A stretch of 64,000 nt of DNA from Antitrichia curtipendula (GCA_951230915.1 OX579636.1:635001-699000), one strand, 5' to 3'. Shown: positions 45,137-58,855, numbered from the stretch's first letter. A program made the numbers and translations. The notes: generated from the sequence alone by a model not told the origin.

Positions 45137-45586
45137 GAAGTAAACAATTGTCATTGATCATCGATGTGAGACAATCTTGGCTGTCAAGATTTGAGAAGAT
45201 TAGGATTTAATGCTCTCAGATATGGAATACAAATACAAAATACATAATGAATATTATATGTAGAATATGGATAGAATATATATGGAATTATACAAAATAC
45301 ATACATATCCGATACAAGATACAAACACTAAATATATGGATGTATATGGAATTCTTATGTTCAATATACCATATTGTTTGTAGTCCAAACAACTTTTAGA
45401 AAAATACAAATATGGGATTGTAGTTGGTATTTCACAAATACTCGTCTCATTTTTTCAACCAATGGCAAAATGACACATGTACCCCTTTCATTTATTCATG
45501 TCTAGTTTTTACATAAAACAATCCTTTTCACTATACAAACTAGTATACAAATTAATATTTTTTTAATAAAATTTGGATCCATATTA
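45137..45586. other. Intergenic, nothing recognised
   Basis: Locally repetitive ATGGAATATGG/ATACAAAATACAT words at 45220-45330. No gene. Confidence 0.4.
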
Positions 45587-45594
45587 TTCAAAAC

Positions 45595-45955
45595 CAGGGT
45601 TGTTCTGTCGAACCTGGCGACATCGCGACAAACAAATGTCACGCAACGTCTAATAGACCCCTTGTGACGTCTAATAAAGTCAACTTTAAGTTGACTTTCA
45701 AATAAATTATCTCCCAATTACGATTTTGACATATTCAGGTCTCATTGTAATGATGTGTCTCAATTTAATGAACACATATTACATTCTAAATTTAGATTTG
45801 TAATTATAGTGAACCCTAAAATTGTCTCAGTTGTTTTTCATGCCCTTATATGACGAGTTTGTCACTCATACTCAACACTTGTCATATACAACACGCGACG
45901 TGACATGTCCAATACGTCACCGAAATCAGAAAACCCGTCCGACAAGACAACCCTG
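45595..45955. mobile_element. hAT-like non-autonomous element
   Basis: TTCAAAAC (45587-45594) and TTCAAAAT (45956-45963) form an 8-bp target duplication with one later change. The termini CAGGGTTGTTCTGTCGAAC and (inverse) CAGGGTTGTCTTGTCGGAC match at 16 of 19 positions; CAGGG ends are characteristic of hAT elements. 361 bp, no transposase. GCGACATCGCGAC near the left end and CGCGACGTGACATG near the right are sub-terminal repeats. Confidence 0.85.
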
Positions 45956-45963
45956 TTCAAAAT

Positions 45964-46880
45964 CTATTATAGATTGAATATTTGTGATTTTCACATGATT
46001 TTTTTTTAAATTCCAGAATTTTAAATTCTAACTATAATGATTTTTGAAATTGTTTTTTTTTATCTTTTTATTCAAATTTTTTTTGAAGGAATATTTTTTG
46101 AATTGATAAAAATAACTTTTGGATCCACATCTACCAATGCCTTTTAAAATACAAATCATTTTCAAAGCAAACTCTTCAAGATCTATATTGAACACGAGTT
46201 GAAGAACCAACATAGATAACTTCAAAAAAATCAAAGAATGAAAAACGTATTTTTTCTGTATAAAATAGGTGTTTGTATTCATGTGTTGTTCAAAATTTGA
46301 ACATTTAGACCTTAAAGGTTTTTAAGATGAAATCTAGAACCATGTGAACATCTTCAATCTCTTTCTCCTTATGTGCTCTATATTGTCACCAAATCTGAAT
46401 GTGATTTTTTTAAAGAGATCAAATTAGATGTCCACCATAAGTTCTAAAATTTTCATATTTGTTTGTGAAAATTTGAAATAATCATTAATTTTGAAATTTA
46501 TATGAAAAAAACTCACATTAAATACAATATATGCTTAAATTTCTAAAAACTTCATGATGTATGTGTTTATGACTTTATAATATATGAGTACAAAGATCAT
46601 GTTATAAACTAATTTTTCATGTTTTTTATAATTAGAAAATCATTATACCACAATTTTGGATTCAAAGTCCAAATTATAATAAACATTTTAGCTTTGCTAT
46701 TTTTTTTAATTTTCAAATGGAACAAAATTTAAAAAAAAATAGATTTCTTTCATTCCTTCACCCCAAATTACAAAAGATTGTGTATACGAATACTAAAGTT
46801 CAAATCTAGAGCAATAGATAGACGTTACCAACATAGACTAGGAAGAAAATCTTCTTATAAGTGATTTTTCCTACATGAAG
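45964..46880. other. AT-rich intergenic
   Basis: No gene or repeat recognised. The 84-codon minus frame at 46028-46282 is Lys/Phe/Ile-rich by base composition. Confidence 0.4.
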
Positions 46881-49115
46881 AAAAAACCACCCCTAGAGTT
46901 TGACCAAGGAGAAGCGTGTGGACCCTTACCTAAATCACCTCCAAGCAATGGACTCTTATAAGTTTTTTGATAATTTTAAGTGAATTGACTCTAAGTGAAA
47001 AGGAGGCAGCCCATCTCACATCACCAAATAAACCTTCTAATAACCCACCATCATCCACTTAAATACTTAAGTGAAATAGGCCAACTTTAGATGCCTAAAT
47101 CTCACTCAAATGTGCAGTTTAGGGCTCAAAATGGCCTAGAATAGGCCCTAACCATGAATTACAGCACAACATCAATCACCCCAAGCACTTCATTTTTTAC
47201 ATGCATGACTTTCAGATTTGCATTTCCCACTTAGTTTTCTAAATCCAACATTAGGACACCTTCTTTCAAACAAGCAAGTGGTACTTTATTTGTCATCATA
47301 AAATTTAGCTAACCCTAATTCAATTGGATTTGGGGGAGCGCTTCCACGCTTGCCTTAAAATTCTAAAAAAAATAGACTCTACATTCATACATCCATTAGA
47401 CTTTCCCATTCCACAAAGAGAATTCCATACATAACCTTTGGAACCTCATTCAACCATGGCAAGGTACAAATCTAGTATAATTATCATTACATTTTGAAAA
47501 GGCATCAACAAGAATAAAAAATTGGGAATAAAAGAACCAAGAACTAGTCATTGCCCAAGGGTAGTTGACCTCCCTCCACAAAACTAACCACCATTTCCTT
47601 GTCCTTGCTCCAAATGGGACAAGTCTAGTCTTGATGGAAAGCTGACTTAATAGTCCAACTCCTCTGAAAAATTTAGCTCAATCCGCTTTGTTGTTCTCCT
47701 GATATTGCTCACCAATGTTGGCAATGTTGACCTCCTCGTACAAAATCGGTTGCCCCATCTTTTTCATTGCTCCAAATTTAGCAAGCCTTAGCTTTTCAAA
47801 AATCTAACTTGAAGATCCAACTCCTTCCAAAAATTCAACTCAATTTGCTTTGTGGTTTGCCCTATATTGCTCACCAAAGTTGGCGGTTCTATTATAAGGT
47901 GGCAACTGACCGTCCTCCACAAAAACGACCACCATTTCTTTGTCCTTGCTTCAAATGGAACAAGCCTGATTTTGATGGAAAGCAGATTGATGATCTAGTT
48001 CCTTGCAAAAATTCAACTCCATTTGACTTGTTATTCTCTTGATATGACTTGCCAAAGTTGGTAGTCCCCTTCCAATTTCAAAGAGCCCTAATTCGCTTCC
48101 ATCATCTAATGTAGCCCTCAATGTGACCTAAAACCTTCCATTTTCACCCATTTGGACCACCAAGAGTAAAAACCTACTCGACAAATTAGTCCTACCATCA
48201 ATCTTAAGTCATTTTCCTAAGCTCCTAAAATTTTTGTTCATTTTTTATTACAAATGTGCACACTCTCCAAAAAACACACGTAAGCACAAAACTTGCAAGA
48301 GAGGAGAGAGAAAGAGAGCCAAACCCTAATTTTGCCTATATCCAAACTCTCACAAATTTCTTTCACTAATTATGTTTATCCAATTTTAATTTACTGAAAA
48401 AAACACCAAATTAGTGCAAACTACGCTAATTTGATGTAGACTGCGGTAATTTAGTGCAAACTGTGCGAATTTAGTGTAAATTTTCTTAAATTTGTGTTTT
48501 ATTTCCAGTTTTCTAGTTTTAATCCTATTTTAGTGATTCCTTCACTAATCTAGTGTTATAGTAGTAATTTTAAGTTAACTAATTTGTTTTGTGTTTTTTC
48601 ATATTTTTTATTTTTTATGATTTTCAATTTACTTTTAGCTTTATTTCCTACTTGTAATATTTTGGTTTTCATTTTTATTTTTTGTTTCTTACTTTCAATT
48701 TTTTTGGTTTTCATAGTTTTTATATTTGATATTTTTTTTTTAATTTCTAACTTTTTTTTGTAATCATTTTTCATTTGTAGGATTTTATTTTCATTTTCTA
48801 AACATTTAACCATTTGACTAATTTGGTTACTTTACCAATCTTACTTAAAATCTTTTTAGTTTTAAATTCTAATTTTTTTCTTCAAATTTTACCCTTCTTT
48901 TCTTTTAATGGCATTTTCTAACATTTTGCTCTAACCTCTCCATGTTCTCATTCCTATGTACTAAAAAACTCCTTAATTAATGGTTGTAGTTTAATTTTGA
49001 GTGTTAACACTTCTAGGCTTGTAAATTTCCACATAATGTTTACATTTTTTTATTTTCTAAAAAATGAACCATTATGGTGGTTTACACTCTTGAGCTTCAT
49101 TTTTAAAAACCTGAT
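46880..49115 (-). repeat. Dispersed repeat K, copy 2 (inverted)
   Basis: Reverse complement of the 24530-26500 sequence, block by block in the same order, including the TTTACACTAAATT minisatellite (48405-48495), the GAGAGAGAGA tract (48300-48320) and the ~165-bp units. Similarity by eye is roughly 70-80%. No open frame is shared between the two copies, which argues against coding function. Confidence 0.6.
47560..48070 (-). repeat. Three ~165-170-bp tandem units in repeat K copy 2
   Basis: CTCCACAAAACTAACCACCAT at about 47573, a diverged equivalent at about 47738, and CTCCACAAAAACGACCACCAT at about 47916 mark successive units. Each also has GCTCACCAA(A/T)GTTGGC and ATTCAACTC(A/C)ATTTG words. 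Confidence 0.6.
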
Positions 49116-50838
49116 GTAAGAAAATGCTTCCATAAGATAAATTTCTCTCTCCATCCCTTGCAAACAAATTCAAATTAACTTTATAAAAAATGAATGAATT
49201 ATCACAGGTTTTTCCATGTACTAATTGTTCGAAATCATCTAAGCACCACTATGAATATATAAGAATCACACGCTTAAAATTCTTGGATACAAAAACAAGA
49301 TGCACTTTCTTCAAACTTGATTGTAATATTTCAAAGATCTATTTTTATATTTGATACAAACTAAAGAAATGGTGCTTAACAAGTTTTGTTTCTATTTTTT
49401 TTTAATCGTATACAAATCTAAAAATTTAATGGATTTTGTAACAAGTTCCAAAAGTATAAATTCAAATTACACAATATTATATGGTTTCTATTTTCATTTT
49501 CTTCTTTAAAAGTAATTTTAATTTTTAAACTAACAAATTTTGTTTTTTACTCTAATCTTCTCTCATATGTATAAATTCTAGATTATTCTAGTTAATATTA
49601 AAAAAATTGTCAATTTTATAAAAATTAATATTTATTTTAGATTATTTTGAATGCATTGTTGTATTGAATAAATATTTAATAGTTTATACTACAACCTATG
49701 CTCTCTACAATTGATGGCTAAAGCAATTTCATACTCTCAATTCCAAAAAAACATTAAAAGATGGTGAGAAACAGCATGAAATTTTGAATATTTTAAATTC
49801 TATAAATGTCAACTTCCTTTAATTTCTGTGCACAATACCAATATGCCAAGGCACAAAAAGTTTTTTTTGTTCCAAGAAAAAATTGACAAAAATAAAACAT
49901 TTCCAAATAGTGGCACACAAAACTGAGTTTGGCATAGCTATTTTTGAAATTAATTTTCTTTCTTCAAATTTCCACAAGAAAGTGGAACATACTACAACTC
50001 TCATATATCTATTTTTGAACTTTGCCAATTGATGATTATGACATGGTTGTTTGAATGAAAAAGTTTCAAATCCATACTCAGTTCTGTTTTATCAGTAAGT
50101 AATCAAACCCTTGACTCCATTTTTCCATGAAAAGGTCGAAATCAGTGCTGCATAGCTAAGCACAGCAGGCTTGCAATCTCCGAAACGATCGAAAAACTAA
50201 CGGAATATCATTTTTCAGGAATACTGATCCTGAGAGACAAACTTTGATCACCTCATAATTACCAATTTCTGGTGGCTTCAGTGCACGTTGAATGCTTCAG
50301 GCTGCAACAGAGAACCTGAGAAAGAAAAACTGTCCCCATTCTCTAATTCTTTTTCGGATGAATAAAAAAATGTGTACACAAATAACTGACCAAAGTTAAG
50401 GTGAAGAAGGGATTCCAGGGAGTTCTTCACAAGTTCTTAGGTCCTAGCGGTTTAATACAGCATAAATAACATGTAGATTTAAGATTTGAGGCTTGCGTGA
50501 AATATCAAATAAAATATGGTACAGTGAATGCATTGCATACACGAATGTTTGAACAATTGCCTCTAAACGTACCATATGCCAATGAGGCACCTCATAATTT
50601 TCTCAGTGCCTAATAAATTTCAATTTAAGATACACGAGTACCATCTTTCTATTCCTGAAGACGGTAATAGAACAAGTTTTCTCACCAGCGACATAGTTTA
50701 CAGTACGACATTTCATCAGTTGAGAATGTCCCCAACGCAAAGAATATCTTAATCACAATCATGTTCTTTACATTGTACAAATGAGAGGCTGAAGGTGGAG
50801 GAGAAAGAGATTGAACCGGATGCTGGCTGGCTGGCTGG
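49116..50838. other. AT-rich intergenic and 3' flank of the helicase gene
   Basis: No gene recognised. The last ~300 bp would include the helicase 3' UTR. A (GGCT)n tract (50823-50840) abuts its stop codon. Confidence 0.45.
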
Positions 50839-53800
50839 CTATGCAGCCCGAGAAGGAATGCTGGAGCTCTTTTGGGGCATGGCTGGCGTGTCCGCAGAAC
50901 GAGCGCAGCGAACCTCACCAAAGCGACGGATGTGCTGAAGAAGACGCTGCAGATACATATTCCGACTGACGGTCGTACTGTCGCAGACTATAGTTACATG
51001 CTTTCGGGCTCTGGTAACGGCCACGTTCATTCTCCTGTTGTCCCCCAGAAAACCCACCACTCCAATATTGTTTGACCTCACCTACAAGAAGCAGCAGCAA
51101 CCAGGCACCGAGTCAGAAAAATACGTGGCCAACCAAAAGCAATAAGACCTAGACAGTGATATCCGTGATAAGGCTTGGCGTTACGGTACGAAAAGGTATA
51201 ACCCCAAAGTTCCCAACAGCAAGACCTCATGAATGTGCTAGAGAAATCCACACTAGTGTGCATGGAGGAGTACCATAGAGATAACAACTGCATCAGCTTC
51301 CCGTCCTTGAAAACTGTCCACACTGGCAACCTGAACACCTTCAGCACCTGGAATTTCCTCGATACGGTCACAAAGCAGTTGCACCTGGGCCATGTACGGT
51401 GATTGCACTGCAATTGAAGACGGAGGAACACCTGTGCATCATAGTCAACCCACCTCAGAGAATTTCTTACAGCACATCGATATCGGCACAAAATATAAGT
51501 CTGCATATGGCAGAATCTTCAACTCGTCGTCAAACCTGAAATGGACCAAACATGGATTCCACTAAATTCTTTGTGTCACAGATTAAAGCAAGTGACTTTA
51601 GGCTATAGCTATTGACTGGAGCACAGTTTTCTATGAGCTAAGTATGTCGTAGCACAACATGATTAGTAATACTGTAACGTCAGTAGGTGAAAAAATACAA
51701 CTCCAGCCTTAAGAGACTTGCTTTAGGCTGTGACCCTAAATTGTGCAGTTCTGAGCTTAATAATACCTGTCGCAAGGAGAGCACGAATGTGGTCGACCAC
51801 GATGTCTGCCTCGCCTTCGTTGTAGAAGGATCCAGTTCCCGCTGGGTCCAAACGCTCTTCGCAACCGGGTATCAGACTTCCAAATGGCAGTCGCGTATCT
51901 AATAGCAACATAGGTACCTTCGTGATCGGAGAGTTCTAGAAACAGACATTCAAACAGACATAGGTCAGTGAGTGTCCAGCCCTGACCATCTTTCACAAAT
52001 TCTAGTTCAATAAACGAATACCCATGGCACCTCGCAGTCAAATATCACATGATTATTCACAATCGTGTTTTTTTTCCCCCTCACTACCACAAGCAGGGTT
52101 CACCTACATAATAAGCAGGTGACCCTTGCTTTTGGTAACCAGTAGGAAACCAGAAGACGTCAGGGACCACAAGATGAGAAAACACAAAACCAACCAACAC
52201 TGGAGCACAATTGATAGACCAGAGTATTGAAATAAATTCGTACAACAAGGACCCTACCGTAACGCTGGGGGAGTCACGGAGAAGGTGTGATGCTACAGCA
52301 GGAGCCGAACGCAATCGACCCCCGTACATTTCGTATGATGCCCACAGTGCGATGGCATGATGCATGCGGTACTGGATGCTCAACATGGTACTCAGGAGAC
52401 CGTCATGCAAGGCCCCTGCTCGCTCCATGAGAGAGACGCCGAGGCCACCGTCGAGGGCCTCTCGCGACATAATTGTGGGTGCCAGTTGACAGGCATCCCC
52501 AGCCAAGACACAGCGTCTGCCCTGCAACAGAGGAATCCAGCAGGACGGCTCTATTGCCTGTGCCGCTTCATCCACCACCACCAGATCAAACGCCTCCAAT
52601 TTGCGAATGAGTGGGTCACCCGCTCCCGTGTTTGTGCAGAGGACTACCTGGATCCAGCAGTCCGTATAAATTATCTTCCAACGGTCAGTATAAGAACACA
52701 GAGGAACATCCGTTTCTTGTCGTCACACAACGGAGTTGGACGAAGCCATGGTCCAAAAATTTAGGAAGTAATGGTGACCAATGAAAACGAAGCAAGGGTT
52801 CTAAGTAATAGTAACCCAGTTTGGCGCAGGTTGAGGTTCAACATTCCAAGGGATGGATTCCTTATGTCTAGAATAATTGCAACATGTGGCAAAAGGACAA
52901 CTGGCAATCTAAGATCGTCAAATACGAAATTTCAATTTTCAATCAATGAGATTGATAGAGGATTGTACTGAGTATCAATACCGAGAAATCTATCGAAAGA
53001 CGCATTTCTATTTGGGGTAGACATTCGCAATTAATCACTTGTACTTACAATCCTTCAATGAGTCGAAAAGTTTGCCATGTCTATTTATATAATGCAGGCA
53101 GACTGGCGACCAAACATTCATAAAAGTGCGTTGGATCTACATGGTGCACATCTATCTATTCAGTACAAATTCCAAGACTTTGCCGCAACATCCTAGCCAA
53201 GAAATACGAAGCAGCAACCCAGTTGGTTGGCTACAAGAAACGCACCTGTGCCGATGTCAAAGCATCATTGATCGTCTCCTTTTCTCGTTGTTTTAAGGTC
53301 TTGCCCAGCTGCTTCAACACCTGCCTAATGCCAGCAGCTACTGAGTCGTCGTCCAGACATTGGCGCAGATCACTACGTAAGTCGGCCCGCCTCCTCACTA
53401 AATCTCTTCGAAAAGCTGTAAGCCCCTTGTCGACGATGTAACTTAGCGACCTCGCAGAAACGGCGGGGGCTACCCTGGCGGGGTTCCCGACCCGGACTAC
53501 GTTCAGACCTGCGTTTGCCAGCCTTTCCACCATGTTGTCCACGGCTGCGTTGGTGGGTGCAGTTGCAAGCACCCGCTCCCCGCGTAGCACTGCCCTCTCT
53601 ATGAGCTCTGTGACGACGCTCGTCTTCCCAGTTCCTGGAGGCCCTTGGATCACCACCACGGGCCTTTTCCTGTCTAACCCCATTTGAATGGCTTGCTTCT
53701 GAGAATCATCAAATCGAATCTCTGTCAAAGAGGACTTTTCGAACTTGGGAATTGGCAACACGGGTCCATTCTGCGCTAGCCAACAGATGTCTGGACCTTG

Positions 53801-56800
53801 CCCGAAGAGGGTGGCCACTACGGAGGATGCCGGATTCTTCTTCTGTAGCCCATGCTTCTGAAGTCGCACTAGCGCTTCACAGTCACGCTGACAAAATTGC
53901 GAAGTTCATAGTCAGAAGAACGCATGATGCTCGCAACAATAACAAGCAAGCAGCGACGTGAGTAATCAAGAATAAAATGACAGCTTCTCAAAAAATCTGA
54001 TTCGGAGGATCAGATTCAATCCCTTCCAAGCTACTCTCTGAGATTCCCTACAGTGCAAGCCCACTTGCAAACATTTAACACCACGTGGCCACATGTTTCC
54101 TGTGACAGCACTTCAGTGCGAAGATCCTTTCAAGGCTAGCGAAAACACACTTCTTCATAGTTTACACGGGTAGAAAAAATACCAAAAGAGGAATTCAAGA
54201 AAACGTAGCCGACTTATAAGGGGCCGAGTCTCAAAGTGGCATTTCAAATTGGCCAGGTTAACGTAACTCGAGTTTTCAGAGCTCCTCTGGAGAGGATTTT
54301 CTACTAGTGACTTGACTGCTGGTGTGATTTCAAAACTGTTCCACGAAGCTGGTCAACGATTCCAACATGATATACATCCTGTCAGATGCAAGTGAAAGGA
54401 GAGAAAACCTGATATGTGGTCGCATCAGCAAGTGCGCTGATGCGGTCCAGGCGCAATGACTTTCCAAACAGGCGAGAGAACGTGGGATCGCCGTATCGAG
54501 CCTCAATGGCAACGGCGATGCTGTTATTGTCTTCAGCTAAACTGTAAACTGAGCCTCGCATACATTCCATAGTTGACCCTCCTCGCTTCTTGTCAGATAT
54601 GCGAACACAAACCATGTCACCCGGGGATATTGTTGTAGGAGGCAGATGGCCTCCCCCTTCTACTGACAGAGTGACCAAGTGCATTCCTCCCAAGCCTGTG
54701 GTAAGATCATGGTTCATGTCCACCGACATAAGTTCCATTTCTAATATTGACATGAACTCAACCAAAAATAATGAATACTTTGTCATTCCACCAACACAAC
54801 CTTCAATATTACATCCATTGCTAAACGAAGTTAAAGCTCGAGTGGCTAACCACACAAGTCAACCGTTTCCCTATATCTTTGATGACCATTTCTGTGAAAA
54901 AACTGCTTGATTTCTTACGCTTAATTTGAACATTTCAAAAGTGATGTGCACATTTAACGGATTTGGCATTAAATTCAATGCCACAGCATACCTGTGGTGG
55001 AACCAGTGGCAATCAAATGGGTGATGGAATCGCAGTTCTCAAGAGCCTGCTCGTCTTTATTGTCTTTCGGCACTGTGGAAGGAGGCATCGGAGGGTTGCC
55101 GATGGCAGATGCAGCCCCCTCGAGGGACTGATGCGTGGCTTCCAGTTCAGCGTCTCTCTCAATTTGCAAAAGTTGCAGACCTCTGGTCACGAACGTGTCC
55201 ACCTGTGACTGGATCTCAGCAATCCGTTCTCGAGATAATCCAAGTACGTCATGAACCTGCTTGGGCTCTTTCGCCCTCCTAGCAACCGCACGGTGCCCGC
55301 CTGGGAAAAAAGACATTCAATGTCAACTCTCAACTCTAGAATTACCTTCGAATTAAATACCCTTCATACATTCGTCATAAGGCAAGAACTCTTGAAAGTT
55401 GGAAACACCACACCAGATTTCGCGAACTTCTTCAGCAGCTTCCAGGCCTCAGTGACCTGCCAGTTCTCCACCTTTCCTTTCGCCTGCAGTCACAGCATCC
55501 AACACACTCCCTCCCGTAAGTTGAAAAAGAATAAATACAACTGCAAAACACACGAAAGTTAACAGCAAAATCAAATAACAACCCTCGGGCCCAAGATAAA
55601 CAAAAAAGCCGAAAGTCCCCTGTGGAAGCCAAGAGTCAATGAAAGTAACTTTCAAAACATGTTCTTATCATTCAAATTGTAGGATGCAATTTCTTCTTTC
55701 TATTAGAACATGTTATTACCAGTATGGCTTATTTTAAACCAACCAAAGATCAACGCGGTTCGTTTCGTGCATCCCATGACCATCTGCAGTTAGGAATCGA
55801 TTAGCAGTGAAGCTAAAGGACACTGCAGACAGACAGAAGCTGGAGAGGGTGGATCCCTAAACCGACCGACTGACCGACAGACAGACAGACCCCATGGCTG
55901 GCAGGCCGACCCCCGATTCCTGCCCCCCAAGAGGGGAGCCATCCATCCATGCCTGTACGCACCTGGGAGTCCTGCAGAGCGACACGCAACTCCCGCTGGT
56001 AATGATCAAAGAGTGTGGGGTAATGCAGACTCGCTCGCAGGCAGAGCGGTTCCAGGCCCTGAGGCATGGGTCTGGCCAGCAGGAACGGCTGCGCAAGCGC
56101 CACCAGGTTGTGGCCCGTTCCCATGCGCTCTTCCGCTTCCTTGACCTCACCTCTCTCCTGCGCGCAGGCCACCTCTCTCACCATGGCCGCAATGCCGTCC
56201 TTAATCCAGCTCACCACGGCCTTGCCCAGCACTCGCCTCCCCAGTGGGTTGCCAGGACCCCCGCCATCTGCAACCACAACGTCAGCGGCTCAGGATTCTT
56301 CCCCAGTAGAAGCATACGATGATGGACGCCCAGGACAGGACAGGACAGGCATTGGAGAAGGCACTGAAGACCAGGAAGGAGTTAGTGATGCGGGTCTTCG
56401 GGTGTCAAAAACGAAGAAAGACTTTCACAATTCGTATTCATCGCGAAGGACCACTTTACATTGCAAAGACAAGAAAATCAAAACAACGAACGAAGCTCAC
56501 AATTGTTAGTCCCGCCACCAAATCATGATTACATCACAAGATTGGTGCAAAATCATCATTATTTCGTCGCTTCTCTCATGTGTGTCAATGTCAACTATAC
56601 ACTAGTCCAAATAAAAAGAATGAGCATGACGAGGTTGCACTTATGTGGCTCCTCCGTGACATAATTAAGTGCAAAGTTCAAGCTACCTCTTTGAGGCAGG
56701 TTGGAAACTTTTTATCTCAAATGAGACACAAGACGGTAAGAGTAATGAACGGATTATTCACGACTGTTATCCCATCCCTAGCTGCAAATGCTATTGGTTC

Positions 56801-57602
56801 AGCTCTTGTTGATTCAAACTCTCTCTTGTTGGTTCCAGCTCTGCAATGTCAAAACCCTGAGTTAAACTACAAGTATTCTTGTAAAGCCATTAACCCCTAA
56901 AGAATCAAGATTTCAAAGTTTCAAAATGATCGATTTGATCGAATTACGAACAATAGGATTTAGACAGAGCCAAATTTTATATCCCCAGAATCATTGCAAG
57001 TTTCGGTCAAGAGGTACGTGCAATCTAACAAAACCAAGGTCCTCATATAACTCGCTAAGAAAAGCCAATTGACTCGATTTGGGCCGCTTAGAGGTTCCTT
57101 GTGTGTCTCTCGTGCAGTGGCCTTCGACTACAAGCTGCCGTTATGACTTCCGACATGGCTGGTGAACACATTTCATCTCTATCCTTTCTCACACAGCAAA
57201 CGTACCCGACTCGTCGTCGTCCTCCACCAACAGTTTCGCCACCTCGGGCTCCTCCGACAACTCAGTCCCTTCAGAGAACACAGGAACAGCCGAGTTGGAG
57301 ATGAGAGCTCGAAGGTCGCTCTTCACCTCTTCGACTACGGCCCCATTCTTTTTACTCTTTCCACTTCGTCTTCTCTTGAAATAAGGTTCCTTCTTCGTCC
57401 TCTCACTGGAACTCTGCCCCTCTCCTTGACGTCCCGCAAAAGCAACGACACACAGGAACGCGGCGGAGCGGCTGGCTATTGTGATGCTCGGGGAGGTCAA
57501 ACTCACGAAAGCCGATTTCTGCTTGGAAGACAGATGGTCTCCGACTCGAGACGACAGAAACTCCGTGCCGAGAACTCCAGTATTTGCCAATGCCGTCGCC
57601 AT
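50839..57602 (-). CDS. Plastid superfamily-1 helicase, IGHMBP2/SMUBP2-like, 10 exons, 989 aa
   Basis: The exons, from the 5' end, are 57602-57206, 56267-55963, 55483-55414, 55300-54992, 54695-54409, 53887-53246, 52647-52258, 51935-51767, 51431-51274 and 51081-50839. All junctions are GT-AG and the frame is continuous. Residues 1-60 are Ser/Ala/Thr-rich and nearly free of acidic residues, a chloroplast transit peptide, followed by a basic KKKRRR-type stretch. LGRR.LGKAVV.WI and the 'YPTLFDHYQREL' block (exon 2) open the conserved N-domain. Helicase motifs: GPPGTGKT (~538-545, Walker A), APTNAAVD (Ia), VVVDEAAQ (~693-700, Walker B), GDACQLAP (III), QYRM (IV), DSFQGREADAVV (V) and NVAVTRARKHV (VI). 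These are UPF1-like SF1B motifs. Length and exon content match the plant At5g35970-type protein. Likely role: ATP-driven RNA/DNA helicase in plastids; the substrate is unknown. ATG 57602 has good context (CCATGG). Confidence 0.92.
56268..57205 (-). other. Intron 1 of the helicase gene, with a TTAA-family end
   Basis: 938 bp between GTACGT (57205) and TTGCAG (56268). It contains a TTAACCCCTAAAGAATCAAG sequence at about 56891, a left end of the P repeat family. (AGGAC) repeats lie near 56331-56347. The short open frames within it are not exons of any recognised gene. Confidence 0.6.
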
Positions 57603-58592
57603 GGTCGAATTGGGGCAAGGCCAGGCAAGTGTGCGGAGATATTTTTACCAGAAATAGGAAGAAACCTAGTGTCGCATCATAAATTCGAATCCGCCCATAG
57701 CCTCAGCAATTTGGAAGACGACCCCCTGTTCGAACTCAAATTCGAATTCGAATCATTTCAGTCGTCCACATCTGAAGAAGACGAAGATGAGCACAGCTAC
57801 CATCAGCACAGCTAGCTCAAATTCCGCCCTTCCACAACCTCGTCTTATGATTTATTCAGCCCTTCGAAAATCTTCCGATTCAGCCCTCCCAATAATCCCG
57901 TCCTCGTCAGTCCCATTTCGATTCTCATCCAATGACCACATGGACTCACAATACTCACCCTCGTTCGCAGGCCAGTCCGCAAGGTGACGCCATCCCAGCC
58001 CAGAAATTGGGCTGGTGAGAAGCTCCGCTTCCGGCTTTTCTGAATGGACCAGCACACGAGTACTCTAACGACAAAAGCACCTCGCAACGCGTCGGCTCTT
58101 ACCTGGAAGCTCAGAGGAGGCCTTGAACAACCCACCCACGAAGAAAGAGCAGTTTCGCGCCAAGCTCCAATGGAAGCCACAAACCGGAGCTGGCGAAGAA
58201 GCGACGGGTGAGCGATCGAGGGGGTCGCAGAAGCAGCACCACGACGTTCCGTTGCGTGAGTGTGGCCAAGCAGTCGGGCAGTCAGGCAGTCAGGTGGTGT
58301 GGGGTTGGGCAACGCCAGCGCCGCCACTCCCTCTCCCGCCCGAGATCCAACACACAATCGAACACACACCCGCTTGGGCTTTCCCATCTGCTTTTGCATC
58401 TTTCGATCTCCTCATGCAAGCGGGCATTTAAATTCAACCTGGCCACGTCCCAGGGCCACGCAAGGCCACAACAGGAAGACCCTGACGATATGAACGCTAG
58501 AGAGACAGCACGCTGAGCATCCACAGAGGCCGAAGATGCCTGGAGAGGCAGAAATGTTGCGGGAGCGTAGAGGAGCCACGGGGCTAAATATC

Positions 58593-58605
58593 GGGGGGGG
58601 GGGGG
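58593..58605 (+). repeat. G13 homopolymer
   Basis: Thirteen consecutive G in the GC island upstream of the helicase gene. Prone to length error in sequencing. Confidence 0.9.
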
Positions 58606-58777
58606 CGCTCCACCGGCGCCACACAAGCAGCGGGCAGGGAGGGCGCGGGGTCCACGGGAGCAAATGGCCGCAGGGAGGCCACGGACCCAGCAGCCAGCCC
58701 AACCAGCCTTCAGTTCCGTCTTTCCTTCGTTTGGATGAAGCTCCCACTTCCGTCCGTCAGTCGGTTCCCAAGGGGAG

Positions 58778-58800
58778 GGACGGACGGACGGACGGACGGA
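58778..58800 (+). repeat. (GGAC)n microsatellite
   Basis: Five consecutive GGAC units, followed by GTCAGTCAGG. Related GGAC/GACG words occur in the gene 1 promoter and the island at 4.9-5.4 kb. Confidence 0.85.
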
Positions 58801-58855
58801 GTCAGTCAGGAGCTGACTGACGGAGGCTGGACAGCCTAACTTAGACAATGGTTAC

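Larger units (their letters stand above)
57603..58855. promoter_or_regulatory. GC-rich upstream region of the helicase gene
   Basis: A CpG-rich island directly upstream of the helicase start, expected to hold its promoter and 5' UTR (minus strand). Long frames on both strands (up to 188 codons at 58282-58848) are low-complexity Arg/Pro/Gly products of GC content. It holds a run of thirteen G (58593-58605) and five GGAC units (58778-58800). No clear TATA box was found. Confidence 0.45.

Noticed and set aside
57162..57815. 217-codon plus-strand frame
   Set aside because: Antisense to helicase exon 1, which is supported by its transit-peptide composition and a matched splice junction.
58282..58848. 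188-codon and other frames upstream of the helicase
   Set aside because: Low-complexity Pro/Arg/Gly translation over a G13 run and GGAC repeats; a GC artefact in a promoter island.
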